A stretch of 64,000 nt of DNA, taken from assembly GCA_905250025.1 (NCBI GenBank), contig CAJNOJ010000168.1:7512-71511 (forward strand). The letters are read 5' to 3'. Under the pieces are notes generated by a model. That model saw only the letters and a list, made by a program, of their open reading frames with translations, searched no databases and was not told the DNA's origin. The translations under genes were made by a program, and so were the position numbers. This document shows, piece after piece, positions 1 to 11,153 of this stretch. The DNA comes from Adineta ricciae. Lineage: Eukaryota > Rotifera > Eurotatoria > Adinetida > Adinetidae. The number at the start of each line of letters is the position of its first letter. The stretch's first letter is position 1.

Positions 1-611
1 TACTATAGTATAAATATAACTTCCCCACCCTAAAGAACAGAACTACTAGACATTGAGATAATCCCCTAGATGAACACCAACGAGAGAAAGAGGGGCAGAT
101 AGGGTGTGGATATAACGCAAGAACGTGAAGGAACTGTTAGAAAATAAATGAGGTGAGTTGATAGCATGACTAGTAATCTTTTATGTATATCGTATGTCTA
201 TATATGTAATTGAATCAATTACATTGATAGGATGAATTTGTGATATGACTGATGTTGTGTGATTGAATTCTTCATCTCTTTTATTGTTATTTCTTTTCTA
301 GTCATCATCGGAAATTCTTTTCTTCTTATTTTTCCGTGCGTTTTTTCTGTTTTATTCTTTGTTTCTCTCTCTCTCTTCTTCTCCCGTCGCTGACTAACGA
401 TGTAGCGCGCTCTCGTTGTTCCGGATGAAAATAAATTTTCTTTTTTTTTTTTACATTGTAGAACTAGAGAGAAAAGGCACAAACACAAACTCTAATGTTG
501 GCTTGTGTTGTTCAAATCCTTCATCGTCATAATCATCAGCGTTATTATTATTATTATGGTTATTTTCGTAGGATGTAAGCGTGTTGATCATCCTAATCTA
601 GTTCATTCGTG
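1..611. other. Upstream region of the Na/Ca exchanger gene
   Basis: No coding exon is visible. The stretch is AT-rich with CT-rich and T-rich runs between about 360 and 450. It probably holds the promoter and 5' UTR of the exchanger gene that starts at 612. A CTAG lies about 11 nt before that ATG and could be a splice acceptor for a leader, but this is weak. Confidence 0.4.
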
Positions 612-3600
612 ATGCCTACTTGTCATTATTTAGTATTCTTAATGACTTTATTTTTGTCAATCAGTCTTGTACCAATCCTCGTACACGGTAGCGTGACTGA
701 TCTTAATCAATCAGTAATTCTAAATTATAATTCATCGAATACATGCTTAAAAATTAACACAAGCTGTAGTACACAAGATGGATTACTTATACCTCTGTGG
801 CGCCCTCAAGAAGGCATATCCACTGGCGATCGAATTGCACGCGCAATTGTCTATCTATTAGCACTTATTTATTTATTCATCGGTGTCGCTATTATATCCG
901 ATCGTTTTATGGCATCAATTGAAGTCATAACATCGCAAAAACGTGAAATTCGAAAGAAGAATCCTGATGGAACTATCTCCATAACAACAGTCGCTATATG
1001 GAATGAAACAGTATCGAATTTAACACTAATGGCATTAGGCTCATCCGCTCCGGAAATCCTTCTCTCCATAATTGAAGTTGTTGGTAAAAATTTCGAAAGC
1101 GGAGATCTTGGACCGGGCACTATTGTTGGTTCAGCCGCGTTTAATTTATTTGTTATTATTGCTATATGTATTTTGTCAATCCCATCCGGTGAAGTACGTC
1201 GCATACGTCATCAGCGCGTCTTTTTCGTTACAACAGCTTGGTCAATATTTGCTTATATCTGGCTATGGGCTATCGTTGCCAAAATTTCTCCAGGTCATAT
1301 TGAAGTGTGGGAGGGCACACTGACATTTCTATTTTTCCCTTTGACGGTCTTCTCCGCGTATATTGTTGATACCAAAGTGGGTCAATTCATACGTATTCGT
1401 ATTACATCTCAAAAGCAAGTTCTACAAGTCGATAATCAAGCCACATCGGCAATACCGATAACAGTCGATGATTCGGAACAGAAAAGTATGATCGATGGTT
1501 TCAATCGACAATCAGCAGCGCCGAGCACAAACGATTTATATCCAAAAAAGGCTAGCAGCATCATTACAGGCTCAATCATGGAACAATTAGCCGGCTCAAC
1601 AGCAGGAGGCTTAGATGAAAATGCTCTATCTGATCATGTTGAATCACAACAACGTCAAGAATTCATCGAGATATGGCGCGAATTACGTAAGCAGTACCCC
1701 AATCATGATATGCAGACCTTGAATGAAATGGCAGCAGTTGAAATGATGAATCGTGTGCCCAAATCTCGAGGTATGTGTTTTTGTTCTATCTGCAAAAAAA
1801 CAGAGTGAGACGACAAACTTTTTTTATCTCGATTTTCAGCCTACTATCGCATTCAAGCAACAAAACGCCTCGGTGGTGGTGGTGGAAATATCAGAAAGAA
1901 ACTATTAGAAAAGCTCCATGAACCAGATAAACTCAACCCGAGTGAAAAACAACAACTAATTGCCGACACAAATTCGCACATCAGTAAGATACGTTTTGAG
2001 CCAAGTCATTACACAGTCCTTGAAAATGCTGGTTACGTTACATTACACGTTGTTCGTGTCGACGGAAACTTGCGGAATACGGTTTATGTGGATTACATGA
2101 CCGAAGATGGAACAGCAACTCATGGAGCTGATTATGAACCAGCAGAGGGTACATTGATATTCTATCCAATGGAAACAAATAAACAAATTCAAGTGAAAAT
2201 TATCGATGATGAAATATTCGAAGAAGGTACAGAGATTAATTGTTCTTTAGGAAATCTGAAAGGTTTATTGCAATTCTCGTTTCTAGATGAACATTTTTCG
2301 GTGAAACTAAGTAATTTGAAGATTAAAGACAATCAAGGACGTTTAACTCCCGGCGCCTTCGATAAAACCGTACAGTTAGACGAGCCATCTACAGCAGTTG
2401 TAATGATTATCGACGATGATCATTCCGGTTTATTCGTTTTTGATAATGACGAAAAAACTGTTGTAGAATCGGATCGTTTTGCTGAATTGAAAGTTCTCCG
2501 AACGTCAGGCGCCCGTGGTCGTGTACGAGTCCCGTTCACCACGGAAGACGAAACAGCTTTGAACGAACGCGATTATATATCAAAAACGGGCGAAATCATC
2601 TTTGAAAACGAAGAGAACGAGTAAGTCACACGAGCACGATTCTTTGTTCAAGTTATTTTAATCATAGAGTATTAAAAATAGATACAAATATTTCTTGTCA
2701 ACAGAATTCAGTATTTATCGATCGGACTTCGATCGGCTAATTGCTTCGTTGCCGAAGGAGATTCTCTTTTCTAACACTTACATCACCGATTCTAATCATA
2801 GAAATAAATCATCAACAGACTGCGTTATTGTCTGACTACACGCTTTGACATGCTTGTCAAATTATGTTGAAAGTTTTCCCCCCCTCGCCGACAAGAGTTT
2901 CATATCTATCAAACCGTTCTACATAGAGCATGAAATACAACAAAAAAAAACGTCGACGTCAGCCGACAAAGATAAATGAAGCTTGATTAAAATTGCGAAT
3001 AAAAGACTATATTTGCTGTCCTTGATCATGATTTTGAATTCAATGAAGTTCTTTTCACGATCGCGTTTTATCAAATGCGAATAATTAACGATCCTCAAAC
3101 ATGTTTTTTGTTTATTATCAAGGACACGACGACTTCGGTCTATTATTATCTCGTATACAGAAGTCAGTCGTTAGAATATAAGAACACAGTTTCTTGATTG
3201 TCAATTAGCAGATCTTATATCTCCTTCGATTGCTTTTTATTTGTCCGTCAGCCATATGTCTCCGAGATTGAAAAGAATCCAAACTGATAATTGCTTGTGA
3301 ATTGCTAAAAGACCACTTACTAATTAATATCTCTTAAACATCATTGACTTTGAAACGATATGTGTTGTGAAAGCCTTGACGTCTGCGTGTTTATCATCAT
3401 CGAGTGTCAACTATGTTCGTTTTTTTTCTAGGAAAATAATCTCGATTGAAATCACTGATCGCGATCAATATCAACGCAATGAAACGTTTCTGATTCGATT
3501 AGGTGAACCAACATTGATTAGAGACGACGAGAACAGCGATGATTCGCGTACGCAATAAAATAACTCGAGCATGATTGATTTCTCTGTTGTTTTTTTTTAT

Positions 3601-4750
3601 AGCTATGACAGATCATGATAAACTAATTGCGGAATTAGGAAAACCACGATTAGGCGAAAGAAGTGTTATTCGCGTTCGCATCCGCGAAAGCAAAGAATTC
3701 AAGGTATGAATCCGTGACTTTCTTTCTTCATTAACTAATGTGCTCTTTTCTCATGGAAAGAACGCAGTTGACAAAGCTTTATACAAAGCGAATACGGCCA
3801 TACTCGTGGGTACGTCGACATGGTTAGAACAATTTAAACAAGCCTTCAGCGTCAAAGGTAAATCGAATGCATTCGAGCCGAAAAAAAGTTAACTCATGGT
3901 TTGATTGCTTCAGAAGAAGATGATGATGATGTTGTCGAGTCAGGCGAAAGCAATAATGATGATGATCAACCGGCAACATGTAAAGACTATATGTTACATT
4001 TCATATCATTTTTCTGGAAATTTTTATTTGCATTCGTACCACCAACGAGTAAACACATTGTTCTACAAATACGAGAACTTCTAATTAACATTTCCTTTGT
4101 GTTCATCTAGGTATTGCTGGTGGTTGGCTATGTTTTATCGTCTCAATTTTGATCATTGGCATGTTGACAGCAGTCATTGGAGATCTCGCGACACATGTAC
4201 GTTTAATCAGCTTGGTACATACGTTCTCATAATTTATTTTGGTCTAGTTCGGCTGCACTGTTGGCCTCACAGACACAATGACTGCTATAGCTTTTGTCGC
4301 TCTAGGAACGTCGTTACCAGGTGGGAATATGATGAATACAGCACTAGACTAATACTTTTTATTATTTTCTCAGACACATTCGCCTCGAAAGTCGCAGCAG
4401 AGCATGACAAGTACGCGGATAGCTCCGTGGGAAATGTCAACGGTTCGAATGCTGTAAATGTTTTTCTTGGCATCGGTTTACCATGGGCGATGTCAGCATG
4501 GTACCATTACTTCAAAGATACGAAGTTCAAAGTGCAAAAAGGCTCCCTGTCATTCAGTGTGACCTTGTTTTGTTCATTCGCAGCTGTCGCGGTTATTATT
4601 CTATTAATAAAACGCTTGAAAGTTTTCGGTGGCGGAGAATTAGGTGGTCCGTTGAAATATCGTCTTATTTCAAGTTTCATATTTTTTCTGCTTTGGGTTG
4701 TTTATTTAGTATTAAGTGGACTCGAAAATTACTGTCATATTAATGTGTAA
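612..4750 (+). CDS. SLC8: Sodium/calcium exchanger (NCX/SLC8 family)
   Basis: Plasma-membrane antiporter that exports Ca2+ in exchange for Na+. Exons: 612-1770, 1840-2226, 2287-2620, 3432-3547, 3603-3703, 3761-3857, 3914-4048, 4111-4196, 4248-4320, 4374-4750; total 2865 nt, 954 aa, close to vertebrate NCX1. The first in-frame ATG is at 612 and is followed by a hydrophobic signal-like stretch. The N-terminal membrane half has the alpha-1 repeat (ALGSSAPEILLS, then GTIVGSAAFNLF). The cytoplasmic loop has two Calx-beta domains, CBD1 ending at IIDDDHSG and CBD2 after it. The C-terminal half has alpha-2 (ALGTSLPDTFASK, GNVNGSNAVNVFLGIG). The 811-nt intron 2621-3431 lies just before the CBD2 exon that corresponds to the alternatively used exon of vertebrate NCX. 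The 60-nt intron 2227-2286 is in frame and stop-free. Assignment is very secure. Confidence 0.96.
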
Positions 4751-5052
4751 AAACATTTGATGTCTTTCCGTTAAATACGTTTATTTGTCGATGTGTCTGT
4801 GTGTATTTTTTTGTGTTTCTTTTACAGAAAAACAATAAGAATAAGATTAACAAGAAGAATAGAACAGAACGGTGCACGGAGAAATGGTTTTTGTTATTGT
4901 TGCAGAATCGATAACGGTTAACTAAGAGCGAAGGAGTAAGAAGAAGGACAAGCTGGTTGTTTTCGTCTACTGAATGAAAATTTGACTTGAAAGATGATGT
5001 GATGATGGATTCCATTCGATTAACTAGACTGTCTTGCGGACCCCAAATGTTG
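4751..5052. other. Convergent 3' region between SLC8 and the G-gamma gene
   Basis: About 300 nt between two stop codons of genes that run toward each other. Reading frames here are short and look unrelated to either gene. It presumably contains both 3' UTRs. Confidence 0.4.
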
Positions 5053-5593
5053 TTACAACAAAGAACATTTTTGTTTATCGCGAAATGGATTGTCTCTAGG
5101 TGATGAAAATCCCATGACAAGCGTGTCGGTTGTTTGATGATCTGTAATATAACGAACAAGATCTTTACATACAATCGAGACTTTTATTCGGTCACGTTTG
5201 GCTTCTTCGCGTAATTGTTCGCATAGACGATGTTGAGCAAGATATGTAGTTTGGGTATGATCTAAACACGCGAGAAAAAACGAAAGGTTCATCTGCTTCT
5301 TGGACGGGTGAATAAAATCATTCTGCTCTATGTAAAAGTCATCTATCGTGACATGAACAGAATTTGTCAACGTCAAACTTGATGAGTCTCCGTCATTTTA
5401 TGAATAATTTCTTCTTCGCACGATCAAGTCAGAAATCTAATTCATAATTCGCCACTTCGCAATAAGACTTACATTCAGGTGTATATGAACGCGGTGCGGA
5501 AAAGTTGTCTGATACACGTCGATTTGGAATATGATCATGACTCGAAGATAATTGAGTAAAAGCAGCAATGCTGTTAATATGTAGGACTGACAT
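5053..5593 (-). CDS. GNG: Heterotrimeric G-protein gamma subunit with N-terminal extension
   Basis: Membrane-anchored partner of G beta in GPCR signalling. Exons on the minus strand: 5593-5473 and 5387-5053 (121 + 335 nt, 151 aa). The C-terminal 60 residues carry the family signature: EQLREEAKRDRIKVS, then NPFRDKQK and a terminal CSLL. CSLL is a CaaX box, and the final leucine predicts geranylgeranylation. Known gamma subunits are about 70 aa, so roughly 80 extra N-terminal residues are present. The C-terminal exon is secure. The first exon is inferred from a perfect GTAAGT donor at 5472 and from frame closure. If translation instead starts at an internal Met near MNLSFF, a normal-sized subunit results. 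Confidence 0.85.
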
Positions 5594-6476
5594 TCGAACG
5601 ATTTCTCGGCTTTCAATGAATGATAATTAATCAAATTGTATACTTTGCTGGTTTTGACGCGGAATAGAGTTTTTGCTTTCAAGTCGAGAGTCGTAGTTGA
5701 TCATGTAAATTAACATAATTATCCAAGTTAACTTCGATGGGTTTTGTTATTCTTCAATAGACTACAAGTCTCAAATTGCTACGAGTTAGAAGGAGAACAG
5801 CGAATGAAGAAAGAAATCTCGAAAAGAAAAGATAGAGAAAGTTAGTTGTTTTTCCTTGTCATTTTCCGTTTTTCTTTTTGATGTGCCAATAGATTGACGC
5901 TTTTCTTTTCTTTCGTCGAAATTATCTTACAACAAACATGCTAATAGAATCAACGTTTGTCTTTAGCCGTGCATGAAACATATATTGAAGTTCTTGAGCA
6001 ATTCTATTAATGAACAGAATAACTTGATATTAGCATGAGGCATTCAATTCCATCTTCTTCACATTGTCAAGTTTAATTAACATCAATTTGTCTGTAATTC
6101 GTTAGTTTTCTTTTCGATTAAGACATGCAAGGGAAAGCAAATCCAAATTCGATTATGCATTGATCAACTTTTCCATAGGAATAATGCCGATATAGACAGA
6201 GGAGACGGGTCAGTGTTGTTTGATAGAAATTTTATACAGTTATTTATTTGTTTTAAATTCATTTAACACAATGAGCAACAAACAGAAAACAAACAAACAT
6301 AGAACGAGTGTGTGTATGAATGACTGACTAGAAAGGAGATTCGTCATGAAATAGGCTTTTTTTCTGTACATCTAATATCGATATATTTTAGAGAAGAAGA
6401 AAAGGATTGAGAGGATTGATAACAAGGGAAAATGATTTCGAATACTAAAAAAAGATGAATTTGGTACGAAAAGTTG
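5594..6476. other. Gene-free stretch between G gamma and SS18
   Basis: About 880 nt without a convincing coding exon on either strand. It likely holds the G-gamma promoter and the SS18 3' UTR, since both genes are on the minus strand. Confidence 0.35.
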
Positions 6477-8233
6477 TTAAGTTTGAGGTGGAGCTGGTTG
6501 GTATTGTCCTTGTTGATATGATGCGTATTGAGGTTGCATCATCATTCGTGGCTGATTTTGCCATTGGGGAGGTTGTGTTTGTTGCTGCATGTGATAATTC
6601 TGTTGGGGATGGTACATAGGAGGTTGTTGAGGCTGACCGCCGTAATTGTTATAAGCCATTTGTTGTGGAGGCGGTGGCTGCTGTTGTTGATTGGAAACTA
6701 GATTTTGTGTATTAGTGGCTTGAGAAGGCGAACTTGATGACGAAGGTTTAGGTGAGGTAGAAGATGGAATAATTGTTTGTTGTTGTTGTTGACCATTTAA
6801 TGGGGAATTGGGTTTAACAGTTTGATTCGGAGGAACAGACATTCCTGGATCTAAAGAGTGAGATTTTCATTGTAGTAGATAGAGCAAGATGTTTACAATT
6901 CTTCCTTACTTTGCTGTTGATGATACATGGAATAATGTGGCTGTTGTTGTTGCTGCTGAGGCATACCACCATTAGGATGGTGACCGTATCCATTTTGTTG
7001 CATTTGATATGCATGCTGCTGCTGCTGCGACGGTTGTTGTTGTTGAGGCATATATGCTTGTTGTCCTTGCATATATGAAGAAGGCGCTTGACCGGTCGAT
7101 GAATGATCCATACCAGCGCCGTTCAACATTCTGCCTTGTTGTGGCATCATGGGTTGAGCAGATAGATAAGGTCGTTGCTGCTGCTGCTGCTGTTGTTGTT
7201 GTGGCATCGAAGGTAGATGCGCGGATGATGGTTGTGGGGTTGGCGCCTTGTTCATAACTGAATTTTGTGGTGAAATTGACGATGTCATCGCACCCGAAGG
7301 AGAAGGTGATGGTGCTGAATGCGCTGGTGATCGTTGTTGTTGAAGAGAAGGAGCCAAAGACGTATTTGTCGAAGGAGCATTCGATGGTGGATAGAGACCA
7401 CCGCTAGTATTGGCATGCGGACTTTTGTTCAACGTTGACGAAGGAACATTCGACGGTACTGGACTATTCGTTTGGGTTCGATACACTAAAAAATAAAATA
7501 AATAATTTTTCATTCAGACTACGAAAATTTAATAAGAAGAATCATTGTGACGAAGGTGCCGAGTTCGTTTGTAAAATAAAAGACTCGGCATGTAATTTAA
7601 GTAATGTAAATCTAGCGCTTAACGTAATCAGTAATAGCCTCTCGTAAAACTCCATCGAATAGTCGATCTAACGAAATATATTACTTTGTTCTGAAGTTGA
7701 TGGTGGTACACCCATTTGATTTTGTTGCATCATATTATTTCCCTAAAATAGAACGTCATCTTTGTTTGGCTATCTCTCATTTAGTTTACCATCATCATCG
7801 GCTGTTGTTGCTGTGGTGTTTGCAAAAACGCTTCTGGTGGCTAAAACAAAAAAAACGTCGTACTTTAACATTGTCTCGAGCAATTTCAACGTACAGGCAG
7901 GTTATTTGGATGATGTGACTGTGTCATATCGAATTGTGTAAGATACGTTAGATTTCGATGCAATGTACGTTGGTATCTATATGAACGGATGATTTAGAAT
8001 GATAGTTGTCGAAATTGATGACATACTCAAGGCATTCTGTTGGTCTTCCTTTGGATTGTAAGTCAATGATCATTGATATTAGCTGAGAATTGTCATCAAG
8101 TAACTGAAAAAGAAAGGAAATGAATGATCGAGAAGAAAATCGACTAGTGAATATGAACCTTTTGAATTGTTGGTTTTTGTTGTTGCTGAGGCATTGGAGC
8201 CATTTGCTGTTGAGAATACATGTTTGAAATCAT
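6477..8233 (-). CDS. SS18: SS18 (SSXT/SYT) homologue, BAF chromatin-remodelling subunit
   Basis: Transcriptional co-activator subunit of SWI/SNF (BAF) complexes. Exons on the minus strand: 8233-8159, 8103-8027, 7976-7895, 7840-7790, 7742-7685, 7485-6910, 6850-6477; total 1293 nt, 430 aa, against about 418 in human. The SSXT N-terminal domain is clear across three small exons: TIQK, then LLDDNSQLISMIIDLQSKGR, then TECLEYQRTLHRNLTYL. The remaining two-thirds is low-complexity and rich in Gln, Pro and Ser with many CAG/CAA runs, matching the QPGY-like region of SS18. An alternative start is the ATG at 8221. A CTAATCTCAG acceptor-like motif lies about 10 nt before the first ATG. Confidence 0.93.
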
Positions 8234-8837
8234 GCACAAATAACTGAGATTAGGATAAAAAACAAGAAGTTCAAAAGAAAGAAAGACATGAATTATTCAC
8301 CAATGGATTTTTTATAAAGCAAAACAAGAAGATCGAAATTCAACAAAATTGATCGATTTTATTGCGAAAAAAAGTTTGAGGAAATATTTTTTGCGTTATT
8401 TAAATTCTCAATTGTGATATAGATGTCACTGGTCTCACCAATGAGATCATTTTTCTCATTGACAAACAAACAACCACTCAGTTTTCGCATCATTTGATTA
8501 AATAAAGACTCAACATCTCAAACTAAATTAATACTAATAAAAACAATAAATATTTGTATAAATGTCTCTTTGAAAATCCGATTTTGAGCCAGTAGCAATA
8601 CTCCGAATCAGTTATTCTTACAAATCCTCACGATTGAACGTTAATAGAATGAAGTAGCACTTGTATCTATAAGCGATAATCATTTCAATTAGATATTTTA
8701 TCTTTAGTAATTCAATTATCGTCGATTCAATCGTGCGCATTTTCTATAAATCATTCAAGAATCCAAGTATAAACTCTTTTCCTTTCGAGTTATTAAACCA
8801 ATTATGGATAATTTTCCTTCTAACTATTCCGTTTCAG
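8234..8837. promoter_or_regulatory. Divergent promoter region between SS18 and the hydrolase gene
   Basis: About 600 AT-rich nucleotides between two genes transcribed away from each other, so both promoters must lie here or in upstream leader introns. The frame of the hydrolase stays open upstream to about 8733, but its first ATG at 8838 directly follows a TTTCAG acceptor. Confidence 0.4.
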
Positions 8838-11033
8838 ATGTTGTTCCGTCTGATTGCTTATCCTCGGTTACATCTACCGTTGTTTTATCAGCCGATGAAA
8901 ACTCTTTCAACAGCAATAGTTTCAAGTGTTACAAAACCGTATCCGAGCTACGTCGAACGTCAAATAACGATTAACGTGAACACATCACCAGGTGATGAAT
9001 TCATAGAAATTGATCAAGAGACAAAAGCGAAAGTTGCTAAACCAGCAACATATATTCGTCCGACTGTCAACTATGTAGATACAAATCCGTTAGGAGACAA
9101 GAATCAACCGATTGTCTTACTCGTACACGGTTATCCTGGTACACATGAATCCACAAGAAATCTTATAGAAGAATTTCAACAACGAGATTTCCGTTGTATT
9201 GCTCCTGATATGCCTTGTAGGTTGACTCAGGCGCAAATTTCTAAGAACTATTCGTCTGTTTAGATTGTGGCAAAACTAAAATGCCACTTTGGGGTGCGTT
9301 GTTATGGGAAAACTCAGTCTTTCTACGAGGAAGATTTCTCGGTGAATTGCTGAAAAGCATTATGGGAAATAAACTATTGTAAGACGAATATTCTTCTTCT
9401 ATTGATTTTATTCCGACATATATTTCCTTAGACCGATTCATACTGTAGTCGGTTTGCATGAGAATGCTTTAGCATTAGTCTCACTGATAGATCAATATGA
9501 ATATTTTCGTTGTAAATCATTGGTAATGATTGATCCGGTGCCAAGAAAACTTCTTCGGTAGACGAATTGATTTTGATCGAAAAATAGAATGAATATTTGA
9601 TGTAATTTTCATAGATTCTTTCCCTTGGCAAAACTTGTCTTCGATTTCGGTCGGCTTCCACTCCACTGGCCAGTCGCTAAGTTTCTACTTCAAGCTCTTG
9701 GATATAAAGATCTACTAAAATACTCTCAACAAGATATCATGGGTGCTTTGCGTATATGGATGTTAGAAAACACGCACGAGGTAAGATATCTGTATATATT
9801 TTGAATCAATCTTCGACTCTTTTTTAATTTATAGTACGATGCGTATATTCATAATCTATGGTTATCTCGATTACGAACAATGATGGTTGTCTCTGATGAA
9901 GATAAATTTTTAAATAGGAAGTTGTTGAATGGATTGATCAAAGATTTAGCGGTCGAACCATTAAATAAATGTAGGTGAGAGAAAGATAGACTAGGCCACG
10001 CATGTTTAGACCACTTGCTGATTATTCAAATAAGAAAAGCTTTGGGACACTGAGCAGATAGTTTTGGCACTTTTGTTTAATGTTTGCAAACTGTGCGCAT
10101 CTACTCATTCGAATAAGGAACGACCTGTAGCGAAGTCTTACTTAATTCACTCTATTGAATTGTTGTTTCAAATCAGCGGAAGACTTTGTCGAAATCAGAT
10201 TAGCTATAATCAAACTCATGTAACACCTTCGAAGTACCATTAACTGAAAAATATGATTAGCGTTTCTCTCATCAATACAAATTCAATTATAGTTGATAAC
10301 GAACCAGCCGACGAGTCTATCCTTAAGTCAAAAGAAACATCCAATGTTCCTAGTAGACACCATATAGTACCTCAGGCGCTTAAGAAGTCGTGTGACATCC
10401 ATTACAGTAGTATGAAAGAATGTCAAATTGAACCATTCGCTATCTTCACTGTTAATTTCCTTATTACGACTACATATATATTGTCTTTTCCTTTGTAGCA
10501 AACATCGCAAACACTGTGATTAGAAAATATGCTTGCAATCACGATGAATTACTAACTGATCGCGTCAGTAATGTTGCTGATGATATCGAAACATTTGTCT
10601 CTGCGGTGCTTAAATCACCAGCTGCGACCTTGTATGTAATTATATGATTTCTTTGCATTTCGATTTGACTCTTTTTTCTCTTTCTATGCTTTGTTTCAAT
10701 CTCATCAGAACGCAGCCGTATACATCGACAATAACAAAGAAGAAAGAACAAAAAACGCCCATCCAAACTATTAACAACCAACAAGATGGATCAGAAACTG
10801 AATTAGATGAAAACTCATATAGGCGTGCGGCGGCAAATGACTTTTTCTCTCAAGTATTTGGTCCAAGCAAGTCCGAGTTGAAACCAAATCAACCACACAG
10901 CATACGTTCAGCGTTCGAGTCTGTCGCGAGCGGATTTATTCAAAAACCACCACCCGGCACACAACGCGAAACATTAGAATCAGTCAAAGAACAGATGAGA
11001 AAGAAAAATATTCGCATAGAAACGAAAAGTTGA
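8838..11033 (+). CDS. Alpha/beta-hydrolase-fold protein lacking the nucleophile serine
   Basis: Exons: 8838-9216, 9264-9378, 9432-9557, 9615-9780, 9835-9970, 10499-10631, 10709-11033; total 1380 nt, 459 aa. The oxyanion strand-turn motif LLVHGYPGTHEST and the following IAPDMP strand identify the fold. The nucleophile elbow, normally G-x-S-x-G, reads VVGLHENALAL, so the serine is absent. Asp candidates in VVSDEDKF and a His in CNHDELL sit where the other triad members belong. After the fold comes an unusual polar tail of about 110 aa ending in KKNIRIETKS. The 528-nt intron 9971-10498 is long for this locus; skipping it rejoins the fold in frame. The start is chosen because TTTCAG directly precedes ATG. 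Hydrolytic activity is doubtful. Confidence 0.75.
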
Positions 11034-11153
11034 TTTGATACATCTAAATAAATAAACGAGAGACTGACCACTTTTCTCTTGACATTCATCATCTCAAACT
11101 ATGTGACGAAAGGTCATTTATGAATAAACATCTTCTCATTTGTTTTCTTTCAG

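Noticed and set aside
869-1204. 111-aa frame antisense to the exchanger
   Set aside because: Shadow of the conserved alpha-1 coding exon on the other strand.
2622-3431. Second Calx-beta cassette exon inside the long exchanger intron
   Set aside because: No frame resembling the KIISIEITDRDQYQ exon with acceptor and donor of correct phase was seen.
4740-5174. 144-aa minus-strand frame overlapping the G-gamma exon
   Set aside because: It is a different frame over the conserved G-gamma C-terminus and has no domain; the CaaX-ended frame explains the region.
7009-7257. Ala/Val-rich plus-strand frame over SS18
   Set aside because: Antisense translation of Gln codon repeats of SS18.
10253-10498. 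Open frame inside the 528-nt intron of the hydrolase gene
   Set aside because: Including it breaks the hydrolase fold between the Asp strand and the His loop; skipping it with donor at 9971 and acceptor at 10498 keeps frame and fold. An alternative exon remains possible.
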